From Thermoplasmata archaeon (GTDB lineage: Archaea; Thermoplasmatota; Thermoplasmata; Thermoplasmatales; Thermoplasmataceae), in contig JAJZXP010000301.1 in assembly GCA_021806345.1 (NCBI GenBank), forward strand, positions 62,001 to 126,000: a stretch of 64,000 nt of DNA. The letters are read 5' to 3'. The position numbers were made by a program, and so were the translations under genes. Numbering within the stretch: position 1 is the stretch's first letter; each line of letters opens with the position of its first letter. This document shows positions 1 through 6,908 of this stretch, in pieces. Below the pieces are notes generated by a model, which made no database searches, was not told where the DNA came from, and saw nothing but the letters and a program-made list of their open reading frames with translations.

Positions 1-932
1 TGTCTAGATAGACTCCTCCGTGTTCTGTTCCTCTTCCTTCGGTAATTTCCTTGTAATTTGCTCTGGCCACAACGTCCCTTGCATCCAGTTCTTTTTTCTG
101 TGGTGAATACTTAAGCATAAATCTTTCTCCCTTGGAATTCAGCAATATGCCCCCTTCTCCTCTAACACCCTCTGTCACAAGTAAACCCCTTACTCCGGGT
201 GGATATACCATTCCCGTAGGATGGAATTGGAACATTTCCATATCTCTGAGCAAAGCTCCTGCCCTGTAAGCCATACCAAGTCCATCGCCTGTAGATTCCC
301 ATGAATTTGAAGTAATCTTGTATATCCTACCTGATCCACCTGTCGCAATCACAGTTGCCTTTGCCTTCAGCAAATATAACTTCCCGGTGTTCATTTTTAT
401 TCCTACCGCACCGGCGATCTTCTTGTTCTTTACAATAAAGTCTACGATGTACATCTCATCATGGAACTCTATATTCCTATGCAAAACCTGATCCTCAAGA
501 GTTTTAATCAATTCAAGCCCAGTTCTGTCTCCCACATGTGCCAGTCTTCTATATGTATGAGCTCCAAAGGCTCGTTGCATTATCCTTCCATCTGGCGTTC
601 TATCGAAAAGGGCACCATATCTCTCCAGTTCCAGGACTCTTTCGGGTGCTTCCTTCCCAAGAATTTCAGCCATTTTCCAATTTGAAATATAAACTCCTTC
701 TTCTATAATATCGCCGTAATGCACTGTCCAGTTATCCTTTGGATCTACATTTCCAAGTGCAGCAGCAATTCCTCCTTCTGCCATTACCGTATGAGCCTTC
801 CCTAAAAGAGATTTAGTCACAATAACGGCCTTTAATCCCGCGTCATTGACGGAAATTGCTGCCCTCATTCCTGCACCTCCAGCTCCAATAATCAGAACAT
901 CTGCTTCTATGGTTTCATATTTCTCATCCATC
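1..932 (-). CDS. sdhA: Succinate dehydrogenase/fumarate reductase flavoprotein subunit (3' end outside window)
   Basis: FAD-binding catalytic subunit of succinate dehydrogenase (complex II), oxidising succinate to fumarate on the inner face of the membrane. About 310 N-terminal codons are present, read from an ATG at 930-932; the rest lies left of the window. Seen: an N-terminal dinucleotide-binding motif (VLIIGAGGAGM, about residues 12-22) and an AHTVMAEGGIAAA segment, where the family carries the His that binds FAD covalently. A GGGAG ribosome-binding site precedes the ATG. The family assignment is firm. Succinate versus fumarate as the working substrate cannot be decided from this fragment. 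The other subunits are not in the window. Confidence 0.93.
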
Positions 933-1026
933 TTAACACTCCCAGATATTATGCGTATTCCTTCATTAGTATAAATTTTTTATAAGATTATTATAGGTGA
1001 ACACGTTTTGAGAGTTTAAAAAATCT

Positions 1027-1608
1027 CTAATTTTTGTGAATGTAGGTAACAGCATAATGTTCCCTGAAGAAGATTATGTCACACAATTCATAATTAAATT
1101 TTTGGAAAATGTTTTCGATATCCTGTGGGGAAAGTTTCAGACTTTTCGGAGGTCCCATATCGGAATCCTTTTTGAATTCAATCAACGTGAAATAAGGTTT
1201 AGTTCCTTCGGTAAATTTTTTAACAATTTCCTCTTTACACGGAAAATCATGGAAACTAGTAGAGAAGAAAATTCTATCACCAATTGGTAAATCCTGAGAT
1301 TCACAGATATCCATTATTAATGGTACTACATTTTTAACCCGTTCGTTTTCAATTTTTCTCTTCTCCAATTCATTTCCACTCTTACTCTTATCCAGAGAAA
1401 CCACGTTTTTACAATATTTGGAGAATTTTATCGAGTAGTAACCATCTCCTGACCCAACATCTATAATGGTTTCATCCCGCTTGATTTTCATGAATGAAAT
1501 TAATCTGTCCATATCGATTAACTTTTCTCGCATCTCCCCTATTCTTTCATAACTGGCTTCGTCCCACTGATGCTCATGGTGATGCTCATGTTGATCCTTT
1601 TCATGCAT
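1027..1608 (-). CDS. Class I SAM-dependent methyltransferase with His-rich N-terminus
   Basis: A 193-residue protein with a Rossmann methyltransferase motif I (IIDVGSGDGYYS, about residues 48-59) and an acidic motif II region (VVSLDKS), typical of the small Methyltransf_11/25 type enzymes. The substrate is unknown. The first 14 residues are unusually rich in His, Glu and Asp (HEHHHEHQ), which could bind metal ions; such a start is seen in some arsenite or metalloid methylases, but no Cys pattern supports that here. It is transcribed divergently from the DNA ligase, with about 125 bp of AT-rich promoter sequence between them. Fold confidence is high and function confidence low. Confidence 0.8.
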   Translation of the reverse strand: MHEKDQHEHHHEHQWDEASYERIGEMREKLIDMDRLISFMKIKRDETIIDVGSGDGYYSIKFSKYCKNVVSLDKSKSGNELEKRKIENERVKNVVPLIMDICESQDLPIGDRIFFSTSFHDFPCKEEIVKKFTEGTKPYFTLIEFKKDSDMGPPKSLKLSPQDIENIFQKFNYELCDIIFFREHYAVTYIHKN

Positions 1609-1733
1609 AAATGTTCAGAATGTTAATCCTTAAAAAGTTTACACTTAGAAATTAATTTTTAAATAAACCGTTTGTTCAAAAACAGATAAGACTTAAACAG
1701 AATTTATTAATCAATTTACAAATACCCTAAAAG

Positions 1734-3491
1734 ATGCTTTTTTCAAAATTCTGCGATAATCTTGAGAGAATTTCCTCCACAAAAAAGAGATTGGAGATCA
1801 CTCAATTCTTAAGCGAGCTTTTTAAGGAATTTCCAGAAGAAAGTGGCACTGTATCGTTCCTTGTTCAGGGAAAAATCGCTCCTGATTATGAAGGTATTGA
1901 GCTTGGGGTATCGGAAAAAAGCATGATAAAGATACTTTCTGGATTGAGCGATAAGACCGAAGAAGATATTTTTAAAGCCTTTGCAAAAACTGGAGACTTG
2001 GGGGAAGTGGTATTCGAAGTTCTGGGGAAGAGCAAACAGACAACTTTTTTCATGGAGGAACTTACGGTTGAAGAAGTTTTTAGACTTTTGAAAGAAATTG
2101 CGATGAAAAAGGGTTCAGGAAGCAGTGAAATAAAGGAGGCTCTAATCAAGAACATGTTCATCAGATCGAACAATATTGAAGCCAAATATCTAACAAAAAT
2201 CATCCTGGGAAAACTAAGGCTGGGTGTATCTGATGCCACAATAATTTCATCCCTCAGGATGGCTTTTAGACCGGACCTTGAACAGAGCAGCATTGAAGAT
2301 ACTTACAACTTCCATCCAGATGTTTCTTATCTTGCAGAAATTTTAAGGAGTGGAAAAAGCTTGGAAAATCTTGGGCCGACTCCATTTATACCAATGAATG
2401 TCATGCTTGCAGAAAGGCTTCCTTCGCTGAACTTGATTATTGAGAAACTTAACGGCAAAGCCTCCTTTGAGTTTAAGTATGATGGATTAAGGTTGCAGAT
2501 TCATAAAGTTGGAGAGAAGGTAAAAACATTTTCTAGAGGAAGGGAAGATACAACATCGCAGTTTCCGGAAATTATTGAAGCGGTAAAGCAAATGAAAGTC
2601 GAAAGTGTTATACTTGATGGAGAGGCGGTTCCAATGAATCTTGAAACTGAAGAGATATATCCTTTTCAGAATATTTCCAGGAGAAGAGGAAGGAAGTATT
2701 CAATGGAAAAGATGCAGGAAGAAATACCTATTGTAGCATTTCTTTTTGATATTGTCTACCTTAACGGTAAACAGTTAAATCGAATTCCATACATTGAACG
2801 TAAGAAAACACTGGAAATGACTATCAAAGATAGTGAAAGGCTTAAACTTGCGAGCCAGATCATAACAGAAAGCGAATCTGAGGCAGAGGCATTCTTCGAG
2901 TCATCAGTATCCTCCGGCTGCGAGGGAATCGTTGCAAAGAGTGTGGATGATAATTCTATCTACAGGGCTGGGAGTCGGGGATGGCTGTGGATTAAGTTCA
3001 AAAGAGACTACAGAACCGAAATCAACGATACTCTCGATCTTGCCGTAATTGGGGCATTCCACGGTCACGGAAGGAGAAAGGGATTCTACGGAGCTTTACT
3101 TCTGGCTTCATATAACGGGGAAAGAGACATGTTTGAATCCGTATGCAAATTGGGTTCTGGTTTCACAGATGAAAATTTGGAGGAATTGCGTCCCATGTTT
3201 TCATCCATGGTGGCCAAAGAAAAGCCAAATAACGTAGATTCCGAAATGAAACCTGATGTTTGGATTTATCCTGAAAAAGTAATTGAAATCAAGGGTGCGG
3301 AAATAACCTCCAGTCCTATACACAAATGTGCCAGGGATCTAAATGGTTCAAAGGGCCTAGCTGTCAGGTTTCCACGATTTACCGGAAATTGGAGAAATGA
3401 TAAAAAAAATAGTGAATGTACAACTTCAAGCGAAGTTTTTGAATTATTTAAAATGCAACAAAAAACAAGTTACAAGGATGAGAGCAATTAA
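1734..3491 (+). CDS. lig: ATP-dependent DNA ligase
   Basis: Seals nicks in double-stranded DNA using ATP, acting in Okazaki-fragment joining and repair. 585 residues, the usual length for archaeal LigI-type ligases. The adenylation motif KYDG is present, with the nucleotidyl lysine at about residue 248, followed by later nucleotidyltransferase motifs (LDGEAV, the EGIVAKS region and WIKFKRDY). An alpha-helical DNA-binding domain occupies roughly residues 1-210, and an OB-fold domain fills the C-terminus. The ATG at 1734 follows an AT-rich TATA-like stretch by about 30 bases, suggesting a leaderless message. The 3' end overlaps by four bases the end of the convergent SSB gene, so two single-strand/repair functions sit tail to tail. 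Confidence 0.97.
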   Translation: MLFSKFCDNLERISSTKKRLEITQFLSELFKEFPEESGTVSFLVQGKIAPDYEGIELGVSEKSMIKILSGLSDKTEEDIFKAFAKTGDLGEVVFEVLGKSKQTTFFMEELTVEEVFRLLKEIAMKKGSGSSEIKEALIKNMFIRSNNIEAKYLTKIILGKLRLGVSDATIISSLRMAFRPDLEQSSIEDTYNFHPDVSYLAEILRSGKSLENLGPTPFIPMNVMLAERLPSLNLIIEKLNGKASFEFKYDGLRLQIHKVGEKVKTFSRGREDTTSQFPEIIEAVKQMKVESVILDGEAVPMNLETEEIYPFQNISRRRGRKYSMEKMQEEIPIVAFLFDIVYLNGKQLNRIPYIERKKTLEMTIKDSERLKLASQIITESESEAEAFFESSVSSGCEGIVAKSVDDNSIYRAGSRGWLWIKFKRDYRTEINDTLDLAVIGAFHGHGRRKGFYGALLLASYNGERDMFESVCKLGSGFTDENLEELRPMFSSMVAKEKPNNVDSEMKPDVWIYPEKVIEIKGAEITSSPIHKCARDLNGSKGLAVRFPRFTGNWRNDKKNSECTTSSEVFELFKMQQKTSYKDESN

Positions 3492-3985
3492 TCGCTTTCA
3501 TCATTGTTTCTGTAGTTATCTCTGGAGTTAAAATCTCTTCTTCCTGAATTTCCCCCAAAGCCGCCTCTTCTGTAGCCGCCTGGACCTCTTCTGAAGTTAG
3601 TGTTTTCATAAACCTTTTCGCTCATGTCATTTTCACTGTTTACTTCCTCAAGAGTTTCCTCGCTTTCATTGAGGTTTCCATATTTTCCAACGTTTAATCT
3701 CATCTGGCCTCTGACCAGTGAAATGTACCCATTGTCAACATGAAGCATTGAACCATCCTTTACTGATGATGCCTGCTCTCCCCATAGTGATAGCTTAATC
3801 TTTCCAGTGTCATCGGCAATGACAACCTCTGTTACTGATTTTGCCTCTCCAAATCTGGTGTTTATCTCTTTTGGCTCGCCGATCTCTAAAACCTTTGCAA
3901 GAACGTTTACTCGTCTTGACTCGGGAGTTAGTTCCTTTATTTTGGTAATTCCTTCCATATGGTTTCGTCCCGTCCTTTCAGACAC
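3488..3985 (-). CDS. ssb: Single-stranded DNA-binding protein, single OB fold (SSB type)
   Basis: A 165-residue protein with one N-terminal OB fold (about residues 10-110; core VVIADDTGKIKLSLWGEQ), then a glycine/arginine-rich flexible tail (RRGPGGYRRGGFGG) and an acidic end (NNDESD). This is the layout of crenarchaeal and Thermoplasma SSB proteins, where the tail recruits partners. It should coat single-stranded DNA in replication and repair. It converges on the ligase gene, overlapping it by four bases. A second, multi-domain RPA system is present near 49-51 kb, so this genome carries both kinds of single-strand binder. Confidence 0.9.
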   Translation of the reverse strand: MSERTGRNHMEGITKIKELTPESRRVNVLAKVLEIGEPKEINTRFGEAKSVTEVVIADDTGKIKLSLWGEQASSVKDGSMLHVDNGYISLVRGQMRLNVGKYGNLNESEETLEEVNSENDMSEKVYENTNFRRGPGGYRRGGFGGNSGRRDFNSRDNYRNNDESD

Positions 3986-4031
3986 AATAGTATGACTTAC
4001 TGATATAAAAAATAATATGATAATTCTTGAT

Positions 4032-4856
4032 TTAAATTTTTAAATTTCTTAAAATCGACCTCAACCACGGTATTACTTCAAGAAAAAAAGAAGGACCATG
4101 GTGTGCGAAGAAGTCTAACTTTCCCGGTGTGCAAAATATAAGATCATCTCTAAAAGCATCAGTTCGAGACAGGGGGGTATTGGATATTCTACTCTTAGCA
4201 TCCTCTTTCTCTATTCCTCTGTACATTTTACCTTCAAATATCAATATCTGTGGATTGAAATTCAACACCTCATTATAATCCGGAGTTAGCCACTCTTTTG
4301 TAGTTTTATCATATGGCGTTTCCAAATTGAAATAATTCAGTGTTTTGGTGATATAACTTAGATTGCCGAATGAAACTGGTCCACCTAGGTCTATTTCAAG
4401 ATATGCTTTTATTAATGGGAATCCTAGCTCATCCAGGTTTGCAACATCTAACATTTTCTTGATAAGCTTATCTGCTTCTCTGGTTTTACTTAAAATGATT
4501 CCCAATCTGCTTACCATGTCCAGTATCCCAAATGGAGATGATGGCAGTTCTATTTCGAATACATTAAATTTTTCCGATAACTTCCTCGAAAGCTTTTCCT
4601 GATAACCGGAGATAGTCAAAACGAGTTCAGGTTCTAACTCATTGACCAATGTCTCATTGTATGTACTGTAACTTCCTATTTTTCGAATTTTCTCAACACT
4701 TTCAGGTCTCCTGCAAAATGCGCTGACACCCTTTAATTCAGTCTCCATTCCCAATAAGGAAATTATCTCTGTAATCGATGGATTTAAGGAAATCATTCTT
4801 TCAATTTTTTCAGGGATTTCAACCCATCTTCCCTGAAAATCTCTTAGCTTAACCAT
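4032..4856 (-). CDS. BtuF/TroA-like substrate-binding-fold protein without signal peptide
   Basis: A 274-residue protein resembling the cobalamin/iron-siderophore binding proteins of ABC importers (helical-backbone metal receptor fold). The family-like N-terminal segment is IERMISLNPSITEIISLLG, followed by GVSAFCRRPE. Unlike exported binding proteins it has no signal peptide or lipobox, so it is probably cytoplasmic, as are several archaeal COG0614-like proteins of unknown role. No permease or ATPase gene is adjacent. It starts directly after the stop of the upstream DsrE-like gene (no bases between), so the two are co-transcribed and probably translationally coupled. The fold assignment is good and the ligand unknown. 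Confidence 0.75.
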   Translation of the reverse strand: MVKLRDFQGRWVEIPEKIERMISLNPSITEIISLLGMETELKGVSAFCRRPESVEKIRKIGSYSTYNETLVNELEPELVLTISGYQEKLSRKLSEKFNVFEIELPSSPFGILDMVSRLGIILSKTREADKLIKKMLDVANLDELGFPLIKAYLEIDLGGPVSFGNLSYITKTLNYFNLETPYDKTTKEWLTPDYNEVLNFNPQILIFEGKMYRGIEKEDAKSRISNTPLSRTDAFRDDLIFCTPGKLDFFAHHGPSFFLEVIPWLRSILRNLKI

Positions 4857-5204
4857 TTAGAATGTAATGGGAACGAAACCTTCCTGAAGTGCTTTTGCAA
4901 GAACCTCTCCCGCTGGCTCAAGTTTTACATCTTTTGATATCAGTCCATCTTCTATTTTTTTGTTTTGTGCTATGAAAATGCACGCTGTTTTGTATATACC
5001 CGCATCGGATGCTTCCTTCAGCATCTGATCAATCATTTCGTCACCTTTCGCAATCATTTCCTCTGATGGCCCAAAAAATAAGACTCTTACATCAGCAACT
5101 CTTTTTTTAACCTTCATATTGATTGCCATTCGCAAGCCCGTCAGAGCTTTTTCCTTCTGTTCGACACCACTACTGATTATGAATATAATTTTAGTTTCAG
5201 TCAT
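4857..5204 (-). CDS. DsrE/DsrF-like small protein
   Basis: A 115-residue protein with the DsrE-like pattern: an N-terminal beta strand (IIFIISSG), a central VLFFGPSEEM segment and a later IFIAQNKKI strand. DsrE-family proteins handle sulfur relay or act as small cytoplasmic partners. No cysteine sits at the usual sulfur-carrier site; the only Cys is in KTACIFIA, which is near the position of the conserved Cys in some DsrE proteins. It is the first gene of a two-gene operon with the BtuF-like protein, with zero spacing. The exact role is unknown. Confidence 0.75.
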   Translation of the reverse strand: MTETKIIFIISSGVEQKEKALTGLRMAINMKVKKRVADVRVLFFGPSEEMIAKGDEMIDQMLKEASDAGIYKTACIFIAQNKKIEDGLISKDVKLEPAGEVLAKALQEGFVPITF

Positions 5205-5283
5205 AGGAAAACATTATACTGGCATATAAAAAATCTCTTAGCTTTTTAATATAGATCGAAACAAAAAGAGAACTTTGTTGAAA

Positions 5284-5293
5284 TTTAATATAG
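5284..5293 (+). promoter_or_regulatory. TATA-like box of the mevalonate 3-kinase gene
   Basis: The TTTAATATAG element is centred about 28 bases before the ATG at 5316. No ribosome-binding site lies between, consistent with a leaderless transcript. Confidence 0.5.
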
Positions 5294-5315
5294 TATAAAA
5301 TTCATCCGGTATTAT

Positions 5316-6281
5316 ATGGCAATAAAGACTAGATTTCAATGCGTATCGCATCCAACCTTTGGAATAGTTCTTCTTGGTGGGCTTAAAGATAAGGAAGAAA
5401 GATTGCCGTTTCACAATTCAGCCGGATTATGCTACTCTCTGGAGTCAAGTGAATCTGTGGCCAGAACTACCATGTCAGTCTCGGAAGAATATATGGAGAG
5501 CAAGTTAAACGGGGAAAAAATAGATCCAAATGATAGTAGATCTCCGTTCAAGATGATAGAAGAATACAAAAGTGAAATACTGAAAAAGTTTTCAGGAAAC
5601 TATATATCTGTAATCTCCAGTAATGAAAATATTATCAGCGGAAGTTCGGACGCCGGAGCTGCTGCTCTAGGGAAATGCATACAGACATCATTAGAAAATG
5701 TTAGTCTTGCCAGACTAGAACGCAACATGCGTAAAGTTTCTGAAAGCGCCGGAAGAAGTTTCTACGGCGGGTTAACTGTAACTGAGGGAACCGACAATCC
5801 GGTAACAAAGCAAATATTGGGACCAGAGAAATTTTCCAACTACTATGTGTTAAGTGCGGTTTTTCCACATAAAAGAAAACCTTCAGATGATATACACTTC
5901 AATCAGCCCAGATCAAATTATTATCCTACAAGAGTTAAAAACGCGAATAAAAGAGTGGAATTGTTAAAGCAGTTGAGTCTGCAAAGTAATATAAAATCAA
6001 TATGGGAACTGGCGATGCAAGACACAGATGACTATCACTATCTTAATTCATTAGTTGACGTTCAAATAGTAACAGATGAAATGCAATCTCTTATGGATAA
6101 CATCAAAACAGAAAGGAAAAAGAAGTGGCTCTCATACATAGTGACCGGAGGGAACAGTGTATTCGTGATAGTAGAGAAGCAAAATTTGGAATATGCGATG
6201 TCAGTAATAAAAAACCACACCAACACGATTAAAGTACTCACCATTGTAGGGGGCGCAAAGGAAATAAAATTAAATGTTTAA
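5316..6281 (+). CDS. Mevalonate 3-kinase (Thermoplasma Ta1305 type)
   Basis: Phosphorylates mevalonate at the 3-OH in the modified mevalonate route of Thermoplasmatales. 321 residues, a decarboxylase-like GHMP relative. Recognised from the characteristic segments FGIVLLGG near residue 17, the NSAGLCYS region, the phosphate-binding loop SGSSDAGAA (about residues 110-118), SESAGRSFYGGLT and the C-terminal YIVTGGNSVFV; these match the pattern I remember for the T. acidophilum enzyme rather than bisphosphomevalonate decarboxylase. It stands alone, with its own TATA-like box and a leaderless start. A GHMP kinase near 18 kb may be the next enzyme. The main alternative is mevalonate-3,5-bisphosphate decarboxylase, a paralogue. 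Confidence 0.85.
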   Translation: MAIKTRFQCVSHPTFGIVLLGGLKDKEERLPFHNSAGLCYSLESSESVARTTMSVSEEYMESKLNGEKIDPNDSRSPFKMIEEYKSEILKKFSGNYISVISSNENIISGSSDAGAAALGKCIQTSLENVSLARLERNMRKVSESAGRSFYGGLTVTEGTDNPVTKQILGPEKFSNYYVLSAVFPHKRKPSDDIHFNQPRSNYYPTRVKNANKRVELLKQLSLQSNIKSIWELAMQDTDDYHYLNSLVDVQIVTDEMQSLMDNIKTERKKKWLSYIVTGGNSVFVIVEKQNLEYAMSVIKNHTNTIKVLTIVGGAKEIKLNV

Positions 6282-6302
6282 AATGGTTAATTAGAAAAGG
6301 AT

Positions 6303-6311
6303 AAAATATAT
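6303..6311 (+). promoter_or_regulatory. TATA-like box of secG
   Basis: The AAAATATAT element lies about 25 bases before the secG ATG at 6332, consistent with a leaderless transcript. Confidence 0.45.
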
Positions 6312-6331
6312 GATTGCATTGAGTTCACATA

Positions 6332-6493
6332 ATGGCGGATAAAAAGGACGGCTTCCAATCTGGAGCAGGTTTAATCAGGTATTTCGATGAAGAAGAAATA
6401 GAAGGACCAGCACTCGATCCAAAATTAGTTATCTACATTGGAATTGCAATGGCCGTTGTAGTAGAATTAGCAAAAGTTTTCTGGCCGCTTTAA
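6332..6493 (+). CDS. secG: Preprotein translocase subunit SecG (Sec61-beta homologue)
   Basis: A 53-residue, single-span subunit of the SecYE-beta protein-conducting channel. Seen: an N-terminal soluble part with the family pattern SGAGLIRYFDEEE (about residues 10-22), then one transmembrane helix (about residues 31-52, LVIYIGIAMAVVVELAKVF) finishing almost at the stop codon. Archaeal Sec61-beta proteins are this length and end this way. The ATG lies about 25 bases after a TATA-like box. It is followed at once by a convergent winged-helix reading frame. Confidence 0.9.
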   Translation: MADKKDGFQSGAGLIRYFDEEEIEGPALDPKLVIYIGIAMAVVVELAKVFWPL

Positions 6494-6496
6494 AAA

Positions 6497-6742
6497 TTAC
6501 TCTTCCTGAATATAGCAATAGAATCTTCTTCTCGTGTCAGTGAGGCATGGTTTTACTTTTATGAGATCTTCCTCCCTTAAGTGCTTCAAAGAACCCATTA
6601 ATGCCCTTTTGGAAAGTCCAGTTTCCTTCATTAAAGTTTTTACATCTGCTATTTTTATGTTCTTCAAAGTTAAGAGTATAAGTCTTGAAGAAGGCGTCAG
6701 TTCTTTAAATTTCTCTTCGGTTAACGTAAACCACCCATTAGT
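6497..6742 (-). CDS. Small winged-helix DNA-binding protein, start codon unresolved
   Basis: An open frame of about 80 codons ending in TAA at 6497-6499. It reads as a compact winged helix: helix 1 (LTPSSRLILLTLKN), recognition region (LMKETGLSKRALMGSLKHL) and a basic wing (VKPCLTDTRRRFYCYI), like MarR/ArsR-type regulators. The frame is closed upstream by a TGA at 6743-6745, and no ATG or GTG lies before helix 1. The nearest ATG (6731-6733 read on the minus strand) is one base out of frame, so a one-base deletion, an unusual start or a sequence error is possible. Divergent from the large surface-protein gene, it is a candidate local regulator. Confidence 0.65.
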   Translation of the reverse strand, partial: TNGWFTLTEEKFKELTPSSRLILLTLKNIKIADVKTLMKETGLSKRALMGSLKHLREEDLIKVKPCLTDTRRRFYCYIQEE

Positions 6743-6850
6743 TCATTGGTATAAATTTTACTTCAAAATTATGCGAACTCCAATGTGGAAATAACTGGAT
6801 ATTATTATATTTTTAAATCCTTTTTAATCCTGCAATATTCCAAAATTAGT

Positions 6851-6902
6851 TTATGTACGTACACATAACAAAGATTTTTATACAGAGTATTACTAAATAC
6901 TC
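6851..6902 (+). promoter_or_regulatory. Promoter of the surface-protein gene with two operator-like inverted repeats
   Basis: A TATA-like box (TTTTTATAC, 6875-6883) lies about 27 bases before the ATG at 6909. One inverted repeat lies just upstream (TTATGT at 6851-6856 with ACATAA at 6863-6868) and a second sits at the expected transcription start (GAGTATT at 6885-6891 with AATACTC at 6896-6902, loop of 4). Both are placed where a repressor or activator would act. Confidence 0.6.
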
Positions 6903-6908
6903 TCATAC

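Noticed and set aside
6534..6794. Plus-strand 86-codon frame
   Set aside because: The opposite strand of the same stretch encodes a convincing winged helix; the plus frame has no recognisable features.
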